Notes: generated by a model not told the origin, from the letters alone. Shown: positions 8,739 to 18,441, counted from the first letter of the stretch. The stretch: 64,000 nt of DNA from Bowmanella dokdonensis (GCF_017254865.1 NZ_JAFKCV010000004.1:248001-312000), one strand, 5' to 3'. Numbers and translations: made by a program.

Positions 8739-8942
8739 TCTTAAATCCTTGCCAATACGCTTGCCGGAATCCTCCGGTAAGCGCTACTGATCTTCGCCGC
8801 ATGGCACAAGGTGGGACGGACAATCTCTGTCTCCCACAGCCGGTTAAACAATCCCTGTATACCCTGGTATAGATTCGCATACCTGTTTGCTGGCGCAATA
8901 TCGCAGTGAATTCCGAACAGCTTAATGTGGCGCTGTTGCCAC

Positions 8943-8958
8943 TTGGCGCACGCGCCAA
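8943..8958. promoter_or_regulatory. Perfect 16-bp palindrome upstream of lyase gene
   Basis: TTGGCGCACGCGCCAA: 7-bp arms TTGGCGC and GCGCCAA around AC, ending 25 nt before the lyase start codon. Position and symmetry suit an operator for a dimeric regulator. I did not see a second copy in the window. Confidence 0.4.
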
Positions 8959-8983
8959 ATTCAACGCATTGCGAGGAATAACC

Positions 8984-11887
8984 ATGATAAAACGTTTCAG
9001 CACCGACCGGTTCAGGTGGGTCCTGCTGGCCGCAGGGACCCTGACGCTTGGGTCCGTCCTGGCTCAGGACGGCCCGTCGGCCTTGCCGCATCCTGTTGCC
9101 GGTATCTCTGGGGTTTATCCAGCGCCCTCGTCCAGTGACGTCAATGTTGAGGTGACGCCGGAGATCTTCTTTACTGCCAGCAGTCATTTTTCCTATACGG
9201 ACGGCCAGATAGAACTATGGGATCTGACTAAAGGGCACCTGGTACAGAGTTTCGACCCTGAGCCCGGCGATGCCCAGCAGGGCCAGAGTTCATTTAAGCT
9301 GAACCTGCCGGATGGCTTGCTGCAAGCGGGCCATCAATATGAGGTCCGTGCCGGCCACTTGTTTGCACGAATTAACGGCTCACCCTGGAACATCAGTGGC
9401 ATTGAAGCGGGCAACTGGCAATTCAGTATTGCCGGCGGAATGCCTGAACCTGAACCGGCTCCTCAGCCTCCCGCAGAAGAACCCAATGAAACGCCTGCCG
9501 CTGAGGTGGACATTGGCGGCATTGTCAGCTTGATGCCGGCGCCCGGTGCCACAGCAGTCGCGCTCAATACCCTGCCGACCATCCATTTTGTCGCCAACAG
9601 CCACTATGGCTACACAGATGCCTCCAGTATCCGTCTGTTCGATCTGAGCAGAGGAGAACTGGTGGCGACCTTTAATCCCGAATCCGGCGACGCTCAGGAG
9701 GGAACTGACAACTATCAGTTGCAGGTCAGCCTGCAGGCCGATACCGACTATGAAATTCAGGCCGATCATCTGTTCGCCAGGGTCAATGCCGAGCCCTGGA
9801 ATGTCAGTGAAATCCCATCTGGTGCCTGGCGCTTTACCACCGCGGCCAGTTTTGGCGAGGATCCTGAAATGCCGGGCGACGATCCTGAGCCCCCTCCTGG
9901 TGACGGGGATGGCGACAATGACGATGGCAATGATGACGGCAGCGGTGGAGAGCGTGACTGGCGCGACATCGACACCGACCTGAGCTGGACTGCCAATATC
10001 CCTCAGACCAGGCCCCGTTTGTTGTTTAACCAACAGAGCCTGCAGCAGGCCCAGAGCTGGTATGCCAGCAACAGCTTCGAGCCTCGCAATACCACCAATC
10101 CGGTGTACAGCTCGTTCGATCCTGTGGGTAATGCCTTCAAATACCTGCTGACGGGGGAGGACAGATATGCCCAGGTAGCCATTCAGGGTGCCCTGAACGC
10201 CGCACAAAGCATCTACAACCAGATTGGCGGCCATTGTGATGAATGCCGCTGGCATGGCGACAGTGTTATTCTGGTCTATGACTGGTTGTATGAGGTGATG
10301 ACCGAATCCCAGCGTGAACAAATCCGCAGCCAGATGGACGAGGCTTTCGCCTATTACCTGGACTTCTTCTGGGGTGCCGCCGAACCGCGTTTTGCCGAGA
10401 ACAACTACTTCTGGGGCTATTTTCGCAATGCCGCCATGTGGGGCATCGCTAACTTCCACGAAAGTGATCGGGCCGAAATGTTCTTGCGCCGCTCACTGGG
10501 TGAGCGCTGGGATGAAATCGGCTTGCCTCATTTTAATCAGAAATCGCCATCCGGAATTGCCGCAGAAGGGGTCAACTACGGTCCGACCATGTTGTACTAC
10601 AAGATATCCCTGCAGGAGAGCCTGAAGAATCTGGGCCGCGACCTGAACCAGGAAACTTACTGGTATCGCAACGCTGCCTGGTGGCTGCAGTATGCTTCCT
10701 TGCCAAAACAGACCTGGGACAATCCCACGTCCGGTGAACCGGGTTGGAGTTGGTTCCCCTACGGAGACGCCGGCGGTTTCTGGAACGGCAACAACTTCTT
10801 GAACGGCGGTATCAGCCGGTTCCTGACCTACGTATTGAGCCGCTGGAACGAGACCAACCTGGAAGGCTACAGCCGCCATCTGCTGGCGCGTACCGGATTG
10901 GATGCTATGGCGCCGGTGACGTTGAGGGCGTTGGATGACGGCGGCGAGCCCCGCAGCCCGGCTGATCTGCCGCTGGATTACTTTATTGATGGTGAACTGG
11001 CCTACGCCTATGTGCGCAGCAGTTGGGAGGACGATGCCACAGTGCTCAACCTGCAACTGGTATCTCCGCCTATGGTCGGGCATGAACACCAGGATTCCGG
11101 CAACTGGCAGCTTTGGAAAGACGGCGTATGGGCCAGTCGCGAGTCGCCGGCCCGCGGGTATGGCTCCAATAACGGGCAGATTCCGGGATTTGGCGGCGAG
11201 GGCTCGGTGAATGTTAACCATCCGCTGGCCCACAATACCCTGCTGGTGGACGGCCAGGGGCCGCGCTTTGCCGGCGGAGGCCATGTGACCGATATTACCA
11301 GTGAGCCGGAGTACTTTTTCGCCACGGTGGATTTGAGTGACGCCTACGATAGCGATAAGGCCGGCAGCGTGAAACGGCATTTCCTGTTTATCCGTGAGCT
11401 GGAGGTACTGCTGATTTCCGATCGGGTGGAGCGGCAGACTGAAGAGGTACAGTTGTCCTTTATCACCCACTTCCAGCAGGATGTCAGCCAGCAGGATGAT
11501 GTCCACCAAAGCAGTAACCGCCATATCCAAACCAGGCTGCATACCCTGGTACCAGGCCAGTTTGACAGCCGCCAGGTGGATGAGCAGCGGGAACACCTGG
11601 ACAATGCCCGGCGCCTGATGATCGAGAGCCGCAACGATCACCTGTTGCATCTGGTGAAAGCCTCGGGTGTCCAGGACGCAGAACTGGACGTCAGCAGAGT
11701 GGATGGGCAGATTCAACTGTCCACAGAGGGTCAAACCTGGACGGTACAACTGGACAACCAGGGGCGGTTCAGCCAAATCAGTGTTTCTGATGACGAGGGT
11801 GTCTCACGTCAGTTACCGATCCCCCAGGGCATTGAACAGCTGAATATCAGCGACAATGACCTCAATTGGACTAACAGTTATCACTAA
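8984..11887 (+). CDS. Secreted heparinase II/III-like polysaccharide lyase
   Basis: A 967-residue exported enzyme. The ATG at 8984 (SD GAGGA) starts a signal peptide ending near LGSVLAQ. Two Ig-like modules, about residues 43-150 and 184-285, are clear repeats of each other (both have DLT/DLSRG, SGDAQ, DHLFARVN/GHLFARIN, EPWN). A Pro/Asp/Gly linker (288-325) leads to an alpha/alpha-toroid (from about 343, RPRLLFNQQSLQQA) and a heparinase II/III beta-sandwich with GHEHQDSGNWQL near residue 700 and HPLAHNTLLVDGQG near 746. It should cleave a uronic-acid polysaccharide outside the cell or in the periplasm; the substrate is not predictable. It stands alone, without a carbohydrate-uptake locus nearby. 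Confidence 0.8.
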   Translation: MIKRFSTDRFRWVLLAAGTLTLGSVLAQDGPSALPHPVAGISGVYPAPSSSDVNVEVTPEIFFTASSHFSYTDGQIELWDLTKGHLVQSFDPEPGDAQQGQSSFKLNLPDGLLQAGHQYEVRAGHLFARINGSPWNISGIEAGNWQFSIAGGMPEPEPAPQPPAEEPNETPAAEVDIGGIVSLMPAPGATAVALNTLPTIHFVANSHYGYTDASSIRLFDLSRGELVATFNPESGDAQEGTDNYQLQVSLQADTDYEIQADHLFARVNAEPWNVSEIPSGAWRFTTAASFGEDPEMPGDDPEPPPGDGDGDNDDGNDDGSGGERDWRDIDTDLSWTANIPQTRPRLLFNQQSLQQAQSWYASNSFEPRNTTNPVYSSFDPVGNAFKYLLTGEDRYAQVAIQGALNAAQSIYNQIGGHCDECRWHGDSVILVYDWLYEVMTESQREQIRSQMDEAFAYYLDFFWGAAEPRFAENNYFWGYFRNAAMWGIANFHESDRAEMFLRRSLGERWDEIGLPHFNQKSPSGIAAEGVNYGPTMLYYKISLQESLKNLGRDLNQETYWYRNAAWWLQYASLPKQTWDNPTSGEPGWSWFPYGDAGGFWNGNNFLNGGISRFLTYVLSRWNETNLEGYSRHLLARTGLDAMAPVTLRALDDGGEPRSPADLPLDYFIDGELAYAYVRSSWEDDATVLNLQLVSPPMVGHEHQDSGNWQLWKDGVWASRESPARGYGSNNGQIPGFGGEGSVNVNHPLAHNTLLVDGQGPRFAGGGHVTDITSEPEYFFATVDLSDAYDSDKAGSVKRHFLFIRELEVLLISDRVERQTEEVQLSFITHFQQDVSQQDDVHQSSNRHIQTRLHTLVPGQFDSRQVDEQREHLDNARRLMIESRNDHLLHLVKASGVQDAELDVSRVDGQIQLSTEGQTWTVQLDNQGRFSQISVSDDEGVSRQLPIPQGIEQLNISDNDLNWTNSYH

Positions 11888-11928
11888 TAGCGTTTGGGGC
11901 CGCTTCGGCGTGCTTCTTTCTCTGTTTG

Positions 11929-11960
11929 TTGGGTCCTGCCGGCTTGCCGGCAGGGCCCAA
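11929..11960 (+). terminator. Strong stem-loop after the lyase gene
   Basis: TTGGG-CCTGCCGG pairs with CCGGCAGG-CCCAA (one mismatch, 4-nt loop), 42 nt after the lyase stop. There is no T tract, so it is either a processing/stability hairpin or an imperfect terminator. The rest of the 300-nt gap before kinase 1 shows only weak promoter-like sequence. Confidence 0.45.
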
Positions 11961-12188
11961 TACAACTCATGAGGTGCCCTGTTGGTCGCAGAGAGCAAAA
12001 GATCACTGGATTTCACGCACAGATGGATCATGTGGAGCCTATATGGGAGTATAGCAAGTAACCTCTGTACCCTTAGCGACGGACGTTCCCTTTGACAGCA
12101 TTCCCTCAAATCCTGCCTGTTCTGGCTGTTATGGTCAGTTCCTGCCAATAAGACTAAGATAAATCAGAATTCTAAAATACAGCTGCCC

Positions 12189-14669
12189 ATGAACAGTGAG
12201 TTGATAACCGGAGGGGGTGTTTCCCTGCTCGGGAAGGAGGATGATCCGGAGATTGAGGTTGCCCGGGTGGGTGATGTTTATGGTGCTTATCGCGCAGAGA
12301 AACTGATCTCAGAGACAAACCTGTCAAGGGTATTTCTGGCCAGCCGCAATGACGGCTTGTATGAACAGACCGCAGTCCTGAAAATCTTACATCCGCAACT
12401 GACCTTGTTTCATGCCGAGGCCTTTCGTAATGAATGGTCTATCCTGGCCCGACTCAGCCATCCCAATATCGCTCAAATTATCAATGCTGGGATCAGTGCG
12501 AATGGCTCACCTTATATGGTGATGGAGTATGTAGATGGCCAGCCATTGCACCAGTATCTTAATAATAAGAAAGCCTCGGTTAAACAGCGGTTGGTCTTGT
12601 TCCTGCAGGTGTTGGATGCAGTGGCCTATGCCCATACAAACCTATGCGTACATCAGGATTTAAAGCCCTCCAATATTCTGGTAACCCCCGACGGGCAGGT
12701 GAAGCTGCTGGACTTTGGTATTGCCAGCCTGCTCAACAGGGAAAGCGGTGATACCCGGCATCAACCATTGATTGGTTACACCCCAAGATATGCCAGTCCT
12801 GAACAATTGCGCGGTGAGAAAAGCAGTGTGTCGGTGGATATATGGCAATTGGGCATCATGCTTTTGGAAGCCGTGCTGGCCATAGACAGTAAAAGTGTTG
12901 GTTTGAAAAAGATCCGTGATGGTGAAACCAAGTCATTGCGCAAACAGTTATTCTCTGATTTGGGGATGAAGCAATGGAGACGTTGCGCCATTCGTACCGG
13001 ACAGACGCCAAGACAAATTATTCGATATCTGAATTCAGAACTTTTATGGATCATTGATCGTTGTCTGTCTCAAGAGGCGGCAGCTCGCTACCCATCAGTG
13101 GAATCCCTGAGTGCCGATCTACAGGCATTTCTGAACCAGTATCCTGTCAGAGCCTTTCCCAAATCCGGTGTCGGTTATCGCACCAGGAAGTGGCTGGTCC
13201 GGAATAAAAGTGCGGTATTTGCTGCAAGTATGGTTGTGGGAGGAATAGCCACAACGACAGGGTGGTATATCAATGCACTGCAAACTTATAACCAACAACT
13301 TATCCTTGAGCGTAGCCGCGCTAATGAGCTGTCGCGTTTTCTGATCAGTGTCGTTGAGACAGTCGGAGTCGATACAATTGCCAAACATCCAGAGTCGACG
13401 GAAGAATTGTTGGCTAAAGCCGAAGCTTTTCTGGCCCAACAGGGCAATCGCAGCCAAAGCGCCCAGACAGAGCTGATGTCCATATTGGGCAACATCTATA
13501 TTTCTATCGGCCTCAAAGAAACGGGTATCCAGCAGCTTGAGGCAGCACTGCAACAGTATAAGAGCCTGGGCACTGAAGATGTTCTGGTAAAGGCCAAAAT
13601 TCTGCGCAATCTGGCCAATGGTTACAGCTTTGTCGGGGATTTCGTCCAGGCAGAAAGTCATATTATCGATTCCATCTCCCTGCTGAGCGACGAGCCTGGA
13701 AATGAACCCGCGTCACAGCTTGTCAGCTCATATCTGGCCCACTCGTTGATAAAAATAGCTCAGGGCCAGTATGACAAGGCCGTCATATTGGTTGAACAGG
13801 CGAAAAGGGTGTTTGAAAGTCGGACGCAACAGGATGAGGAACTGAAGCATCAACTGCTCTATCAAATGGCGTTTGCCTATCATTACAATGCCCGCTTTGA
13901 TGAAGCGGAGCCGCATTACCAGCAGGTGTATGAGTTCTTTTTGCAACGCTATGGCGCAGGCAATCTGGAAACAGCGGAGCTGGTTGTGGATTACGGCTAT
14001 TTACTGGCGCAACAGGGAAAGTTTGCTGCGGCGCGCAATCTGGTGAGTAATATGTTGCAGCAGATCCAGCAAAACCTGTATCCAGACACGACAGTGAAGG
14101 CAAAATTGCTGGGTTTGAGTGGATATATCCATTATGAACTTAATGATTTTGCCAACGCTTATGAACGATTTCACCAGGCTTACAGTTTGAACCGTAAACT
14201 TCTAGGCGATGAGCATAGATTTACCCTTGGTGATCTGTCCCGCTCAGCCGGGGCAAAAATAGGCCTGGGTCACCTTGATGAAGCCCGGCTCATGCTTAGT
14301 AAAGTGGAGCAGGGATATGCACAGACTCTGCCTGACGAGCACCCACGTTATGCAGGGCTGTTCGTTAATCTTGGTCTGTTGGCCCTGGCGGAAGGTGAAA
14401 ATAAGACAGCCGTTTCCTGGCTTACCCAGGCTCTGTCATTACGGCGCAAAGTCTATGAGGAAGGCCATCCTTTGATCTCCAACATAAAAAGACACCTGGG
14501 CAAAAGCTATTGGTTGTTGGGAGATCCGGTGCGAGCGGCAGATTACCTGCGTGAGAGTTACAATGCATTGGTGATAGTGCCCGGCGAGCACCACCCCTAT
14601 GTGGAAGAGATAAGCCAGATGTTGCAAAGCCTTGCCAGTCAGGCTCAGAGCAACAAACAGGATCTCTGA
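12189..14669 (+). CDS. Ser/Thr protein kinase with TPR repeats (kinase 1)
   Basis: An 826-residue Hanks-type kinase. Catalytic elements: Lys in AVLKIL (about residue 64), catalytic loop VHQDLKPSN (about 155, HQD instead of the usual HRD), DFG (about 176) and ASPEQL (about 202). The glycine-rich loop is degenerate (ISETNLSRVFLA). A membrane span lies near 342-361 (AVFAASMVVGGIATTTGWYI), so the kinase domain is cytoplasmic. The C-terminal half, about 415-805, is TPR-like and probably periplasmic, a ligand or partner sensor. The N-terminus has ELITGGG, matched by LLLTGGG in the paralogue at 26909. No good Shine-Dalgarno precedes the ATG. Expected substrate: the ECF sigma factor at 30344, by analogy with kinase-linked ECF43 systems. 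Confidence 0.85.
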   Translation: MNSELITGGGVSLLGKEDDPEIEVARVGDVYGAYRAEKLISETNLSRVFLASRNDGLYEQTAVLKILHPQLTLFHAEAFRNEWSILARLSHPNIAQIINAGISANGSPYMVMEYVDGQPLHQYLNNKKASVKQRLVLFLQVLDAVAYAHTNLCVHQDLKPSNILVTPDGQVKLLDFGIASLLNRESGDTRHQPLIGYTPRYASPEQLRGEKSSVSVDIWQLGIMLLEAVLAIDSKSVGLKKIRDGETKSLRKQLFSDLGMKQWRRCAIRTGQTPRQIIRYLNSELLWIIDRCLSQEAAARYPSVESLSADLQAFLNQYPVRAFPKSGVGYRTRKWLVRNKSAVFAASMVVGGIATTTGWYINALQTYNQQLILERSRANELSRFLISVVETVGVDTIAKHPESTEELLAKAEAFLAQQGNRSQSAQTELMSILGNIYISIGLKETGIQQLEAALQQYKSLGTEDVLVKAKILRNLANGYSFVGDFVQAESHIIDSISLLSDEPGNEPASQLVSSYLAHSLIKIAQGQYDKAVILVEQAKRVFESRTQQDEELKHQLLYQMAFAYHYNARFDEAEPHYQQVYEFFLQRYGAGNLETAELVVDYGYLLAQQGKFAAARNLVSNMLQQIQQNLYPDTTVKAKLLGLSGYIHYELNDFANAYERFHQAYSLNRKLLGDEHRFTLGDLSRSAGAKIGLGHLDEARLMLSKVEQGYAQTLPDEHPRYAGLFVNLGLLALAEGENKTAVSWLTQALSLRRKVYEEGHPLISNIKRHLGKSYWLLGDPVRAADYLRESYNALVIVPGEHHPYVEEISQMLQSLASQAQSNKQDL

Positions 14670-14695
14670 GCGCCCACCAAATAAACTGAAAGTCG

Positions 14696-14723
14696 TTGGC
14701 ACTTTTTACAGCCAGAGCGCGTT
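14696..14723 (+). promoter_or_regulatory. Predicted ECF-type promoter A (TTGGCAC-N17-CGTT)
   Basis: TTGGCAC at 14696-14702, 17-nt spacer, CGTT at 14720-14723. It lies 33 nt before the cysK-glutaredoxin start. Identical spacing recurs at 31790 and 63444, and with CGTA at 24771. Confidence 0.6.
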
Positions 14724-14756
14724 AACAGGGTATCATCGTCGCCAAGGAATACCCCC

Positions 14757-16220
14757 GTGCTCTATCAGAATGTCCTCGACACCATAGGCAACACGCCGGT
14801 TATCAAGTTGCAACGCATGGCGCCGCAAGACGTCAATGTCTACGTAAAACTGGAGTCCTTCAATCCCTCTGGATCTGTCAAGGATCGTATGGCCAGGGCC
14901 GTGATCGAAGAGGCGGAAAATACCGGCGAGCTCAGGCCGGGTCAAACCATTGTTGAGGCCACCAGCGGTAATACCGGCATTGGCCTGGCGATGGTTTGTG
15001 CGCAAAAAGGTTATCCGCTTGTCATCGTGATGGCGGAGAGTTTCAGTATCGAGCGACGCAAACTGATGCGCTTTCTGGGTGCGAAAGTCGTGCTGACGCC
15101 CGCCTCCGAGAAAGGCACAGGCATGATCAGGAAAGCCGAAGAACTGGCCAGGCAGCATGGCTGGTGGCAGCCAAAACAGTTTGAAAACCCCGTTAACAGC
15201 CAGATTCACGAACGGACCACTGCGGTGGAGATACTGCAGGATTTTAAGGAGCTCGGACTGGACTATTTTGTCGCCGGTTTCGGTACGTCCGGTACCCTGG
15301 CCGGAGTAGCGCGGGTACTGAAGGACCAGTCGCCCCGCACCCGCATCATCGCCTGCGAACCCGACAATTCGCCGGTGCTGGCTAACGCACGGTTGCAACC
15401 CAGGGATGAACAGGGAAAAGCCATTGGCAGTCATCCGCTTTTCCGCCCTCACCTGATGCAGGGCTGGGCGCCGGATTTTGTGCCCCCCCTGATTGAACCT
15501 GTTATGTCTGATGGGCTGATCGATCAGATTTACGGGATCGAAGGTAACAAGGCGTTGAATACAACGCGGATGCTGGCACAACAAGAAGGCATCTTTGTGG
15601 GTATTTCCTCCGGTGCAGCGTTGTCTGGCGCGCTGGCGTTGGCGCAAAAGGTCCCTGCCGGCAGCAATATCCTTTGCCTGCTGGCTGACACCGGCGAGCG
15701 TTATCTGTCGACGCCCTTATTCGCTGATATCCAGGCGGAGATGGATGCGGACGAACAGGCCATCAGCAAGTTCACCGCCAATTACCGTTTTGACAGCAAA
15801 GGTTCACCAGCAGCCACCTTAGCGGTGTTTGAGCCGGATCCGGCCATTCGAGACCTGGTACAAACCGAGATCAGCGGCAACGAGGTTGTGATGTTCGCCC
15901 TGGAGTGGTGCGAATTCTGCTGGTCGGTACGCAAGCTGTTAGACAAATTGGGCATCGCGTTTCGCTCGGTGGATCTGGACAGTGTGGCCTATCAGCAGGA
16001 CAACCTGGGGGGCGAGATACGTAAGGTTCTGACGGCGGATTTCGGTATTGCCACCCTGCCCGTAGTGCTGGCCAGGGGGAATCTGATAGGCGGTTGCACC
16101 GAAACCTTCGAAGCATACAAGAGCGGCCAGCTTGCTCACTTGCTGGAACGGCAACTGAAAGTACCGGACGCGGGTTTTGATCCTTACAGCCTGCTGCCGG
16201 CCTGGCTTCACAGCCGTTAA
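14757..16220 (+). CDS. Cysteine synthase-glutaredoxin fusion protein
   Basis: A 487-residue fusion. Residues 1-about 320 are a PLP-dependent cysteine synthase (CysK/CysM family): Schiff-base Lys in SGSVKDR (about 41), TSGNTGIGLA (about 68), GFGTSGTLAG, GISSGAALSG. Residues about 370-465 are a glutaredoxin: redox motif WCEFC (about 384), cis-Pro loop TLPVV, and GGCTE. The enzyme should make cysteine from O-acetylserine and sulfide; the glutaredoxin could reduce the enzyme, supply reduced sulfur, or deglutathionylate. The GTG at 14757 follows AAGGA. A LysE-type exporter follows 15 nt later. Predicted ECF-type promoter at 14696. Confidence 0.88.
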   Translation: MLYQNVLDTIGNTPVIKLQRMAPQDVNVYVKLESFNPSGSVKDRMARAVIEEAENTGELRPGQTIVEATSGNTGIGLAMVCAQKGYPLVIVMAESFSIERRKLMRFLGAKVVLTPASEKGTGMIRKAEELARQHGWWQPKQFENPVNSQIHERTTAVEILQDFKELGLDYFVAGFGTSGTLAGVARVLKDQSPRTRIIACEPDNSPVLANARLQPRDEQGKAIGSHPLFRPHLMQGWAPDFVPPLIEPVMSDGLIDQIYGIEGNKALNTTRMLAQQEGIFVGISSGAALSGALALAQKVPAGSNILCLLADTGERYLSTPLFADIQAEMDADEQAISKFTANYRFDSKGSPAATLAVFEPDPAIRDLVQTEISGNEVVMFALEWCEFCWSVRKLLDKLGIAFRSVDLDSVAYQQDNLGGEIRKVLTADFGIATLPVVLARGNLIGGCTETFEAYKSGQLAHLLERQLKVPDAGFDPYSLLPAWLHSR

Positions 16221-16235
16221 GGCAAAGGACTGAGC

Positions 16236-16847
16236 ATGGAAATGATCATCGCCCTGTGCGTATTCGCCTTCTCGACCAGCATCACGCCAGGTCCCAATAA
16301 CATCATGCTGATGTCATCCGGCGCCAATTACGGTGTGCAGCGAACCTTACCGCATCTGTTTGGGGTGGTGTCCGGCTTCGCTCTGATGCTGGTGTTGGTC
16401 GGTCTTGGCGGAGGTGTACTGTTCGAACAATTTCCGCTGGCTTATCAGTTGATCAAGTTTGTCGGCATCGGTTATATGGCTTACCTGGCATTCAGGATCG
16501 CTACTGCCAGCCGAGGCCAGTTGGACGATGCTGCCGACCGGCCTATGACAGCCATGCAGGCCGTGCTGTTTCAGTGGGTCAACGGTAAAGCCTGGATTAT
16601 GGTCACCGGTGCCGTGGCAACCTTTACCAGCGCTGGTGACCACTACTGGCTGCAACTGGTGCTGATTACGGCTACTTTCTTCATAGTCGGAGCGCCGTGT
16701 AATCTGGCTTGGGTGCTGTTCGGTCGTTCTATGCAAAGCTTCATCAACGAAACCAGTAAGCAACGATTGTTCAACCGCATGATGGGGGGACTGTTGTTCC
16801 TGTCCATCTTACCGGCAGTGGTGGAAATAGCGCAGGAGTGGCAATAG
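16236..16847 (+). CDS. LysE/RhtB family amino-acid exporter
   Basis: A 203-residue inner-membrane protein with about six spans and the family start (STSITPGPNNIMLMSSGANYG). The TPGPNN motif and FQWVNGKAW are typical of RhtB/EamB exporters. Cotranscription with the cysteine synthase fusion suggests export of cysteine or O-acetylserine, as EamB does in E. coli; that substrate is inferred. A 15-nt gap separates it from the upstream gene. Confidence 0.85.
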   Translation: MEMIIALCVFAFSTSITPGPNNIMLMSSGANYGVQRTLPHLFGVVSGFALMLVLVGLGGGVLFEQFPLAYQLIKFVGIGYMAYLAFRIATASRGQLDDAADRPMTAMQAVLFQWVNGKAWIMVTGAVATFTSAGDHYWLQLVLITATFFIVGAPCNLAWVLFGRSMQSFINETSKQRLFNRMMGGLLFLSILPAVVEIAQEWQ

Positions 16848-17081
16848 CCCTCTCCCGGTTGAAGGTTGTCGGAAGGTTCTGTCAGATGGTCCTGTACAGC
16901 AGCAGTTATGCCCCTGTCAGCGGTATCAATCTGACCGTTAGTGTGGGCGTGGCCCAGCCAAACTGCGAGGCAGGAATCAGGTGGTGCTGACGCATAAGAG
17001 AGGTTGCTGACCGGACCTGGTCAACGATCCAAGCTCAGGGTTTAGTATTCTTGGCCTGACCCTGATCTCAGGAGGCTATCA

Positions 17082-17585
17082 TTGGCACTTTTTACCACAA
17101 GCAGGCTGACCATCAGGGAAATAACAGGCAGCGACCTTAGTCAGTTAGCACCCATATTGTCAGATGCGTTCACCATGCGATACACCGCGACCGGTGCACA
17201 GAAGCCTGAACAGATGAAAGCCTTTGTTCAGCGTTGCCTGCGCCAATATTCTGAGCAGGAATTCGGTCACTGGGCCATCTTTGTTACCGGCACACAACAG
17301 CTAATCGGCCTTTGTGGCCTGAACCGGCACCAGGTTGACGACGAAGAGCTGGTCCACGTCAATTACCGATTAGGCAGCCAGTGTCAGGGCCGGGGATTCG
17401 CCACCGAGGCCGTCACCGGCTTAATGGGCTTTTGCTCTGAGGCATTCAATATCAGGAGGCTCTCCGCCATTATCGAACCTTCCAATACCAGCTCGATTAA
17501 GGTGGTGGAGCGGCTGGGCTTTGAGTTTTCCAGACGCACCGAATTCAAAAACCTGCAGGTAAATATTTACGGGAAGTGGCTTTGA
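17082..17585 (+). CDS. GNAT acetyltransferase (RimJ/RimL-like)
   Basis: A 167-residue acetyl-CoA-dependent acetyltransferase of the RimJ/RimL type: N-terminal TSRLTIREITGSDL, acetyl-CoA loop GSQCQGRGFATEAV, then PSNTSSIKVVERLGFEF, the usual C-terminal signature. Start is a TTG at 17082 with a good GGAGG (17071-17075) 6 nt upstream. Substrate may be a protein N-terminus or an antibiotic-like amine. The 230-nt gap before it holds nothing recognisable. Confidence 0.8.
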   Translation: MALFTTSRLTIREITGSDLSQLAPILSDAFTMRYTATGAQKPEQMKAFVQRCLRQYSEQEFGHWAIFVTGTQQLIGLCGLNRHQVDDEELVHVNYRLGSQCQGRGFATEAVTGLMGFCSEAFNIRRLSAIIEPSNTSSIKVVERLGFEFSRRTEFKNLQVNIYGKWL

Positions 17586-17610
17586 AACAGCAATGGGTGG
17601 ATATTCCAGG

Positions 17611-18441
17611 CTAACAGTTCTGTGGCGCATAGTTCTCGCGCAGATAGGTTTCTTTGAACCCTGCCCTGAGTAAATTTCTGTAGGATTGCTGGGGAAAGTC
17701 CGGTAATGCCTCTCCCGTGCAACTGAACAGCTGGGTGCAGCCCAATGTCCGGGCAAAGTTCAGGCGATGTGCCAGCAGTACCTGCTGACTGCCAAGCCGG
17801 CGCATCTCAGGGCGGGTAGCGGCAAAATCCAGCCATCCATATTTGCCTTCCACGAACAGCGCCGCCACGCCCGCCGGGATATGGCCTTCGTAGCTCATAA
17901 AAATATACCAGTTGGGATGCCAGACCAGCTCGCTGAGCCAAGGCACGGCTTCCTCTCCTAATGCGAATGTGCGGCCAACAATCAGACCAAAATCCCAGAT
18001 GTTCTGCGGATTCAGGCGTCTTACCCGCAATTCACTGCTCGCGGGGTGAATACTATGCAGATCATGTTCAAACTTCTGCCAGCCACGTTGGCGTCGCAGG
18101 GCTCGCGCACTCAGGGCATCTTCAGGGACAGGCGGGTGACGCAGATTCTGGTGCAGGAAATACCGATTTACTCCGCGGGCATGATACAGCAATTGAACTT
18201 CCGTCAGTGACAGGGCTCCGGCGCTGCCATTGCCCATCAATGCCCGGTTTATCAGAACGGCAGTCGACGGCAACTTGCCGGCAATGGATACCAGACAGCC
18301 ATCATGATCGATAAGCTCCAGACCCAACCTGGCCCGTATGGAAGGGCTGGCCACCTCATGCATTGCCCGCAGGGCCTGAGCCTCAAGTTGTTCACAGCGA
18401 AGCAGCTCAGGCCTGGTATTGGCCGCAATTATCTGATCCAT
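17611..18441 (-). CDS. GNAT-like acetyltransferase with helical N-terminal domain
   Basis: A 276-residue protein from the ATG at 18441 (the frame stays open to 18648, but the added part is Arg/Pro-rich and unlikely). The C-terminal half carries a GNAT-like core: PNWYIFMSYEGHIPAGVAAL, WLDFAATRPEMRRLGSQQVL (acetyl-CoA-binding helix) and a terminal YRNLLRAGFKETY. The N-terminal half is helical, with no family I recognise. Substrate unknown. It is convergent with the GNAT gene at 17082, with 25 nt between the stop codons. Confidence 0.7.
   Translation of the reverse strand: MDQIIAANTRPELLRCEQLEAQALRAMHEVASPSIRARLGLELIDHDGCLVSIAGKLPSTAVLINRALMGNGSAGALSLTEVQLLYHARGVNRYFLHQNLRHPPVPEDALSARALRRQRGWQKFEHDLHSIHPASSELRVRRLNPQNIWDFGLIVGRTFALGEEAVPWLSELVWHPNWYIFMSYEGHIPAGVAALFVEGKYGWLDFAATRPEMRRLGSQQVLLAHRLNFARTLGCTQLFSCTGEALPDFPQQSYRNLLRAGFKETYLRENYAPQNC

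Noticed and set aside
9380-10459. 359-residue minus-strand frame in the lyase gene
   Set aside because: Shadow of the GC-rich lyase gene; no signal, domain or ribosome site.
14696-14723. Sigma-54 promoter reading of TTGGCAC
   Set aside because: The -12 element (TTGCA/T after five nt) is absent at all four sites; the repeated CGTW after exactly 17 nt fits an ECF promoter better.
17082-17111. TTGGCAC at the start of the GNAT gene
   Set aside because: It is coding sequence (the TTG start codon) and lacks CGTW at 17 nt.
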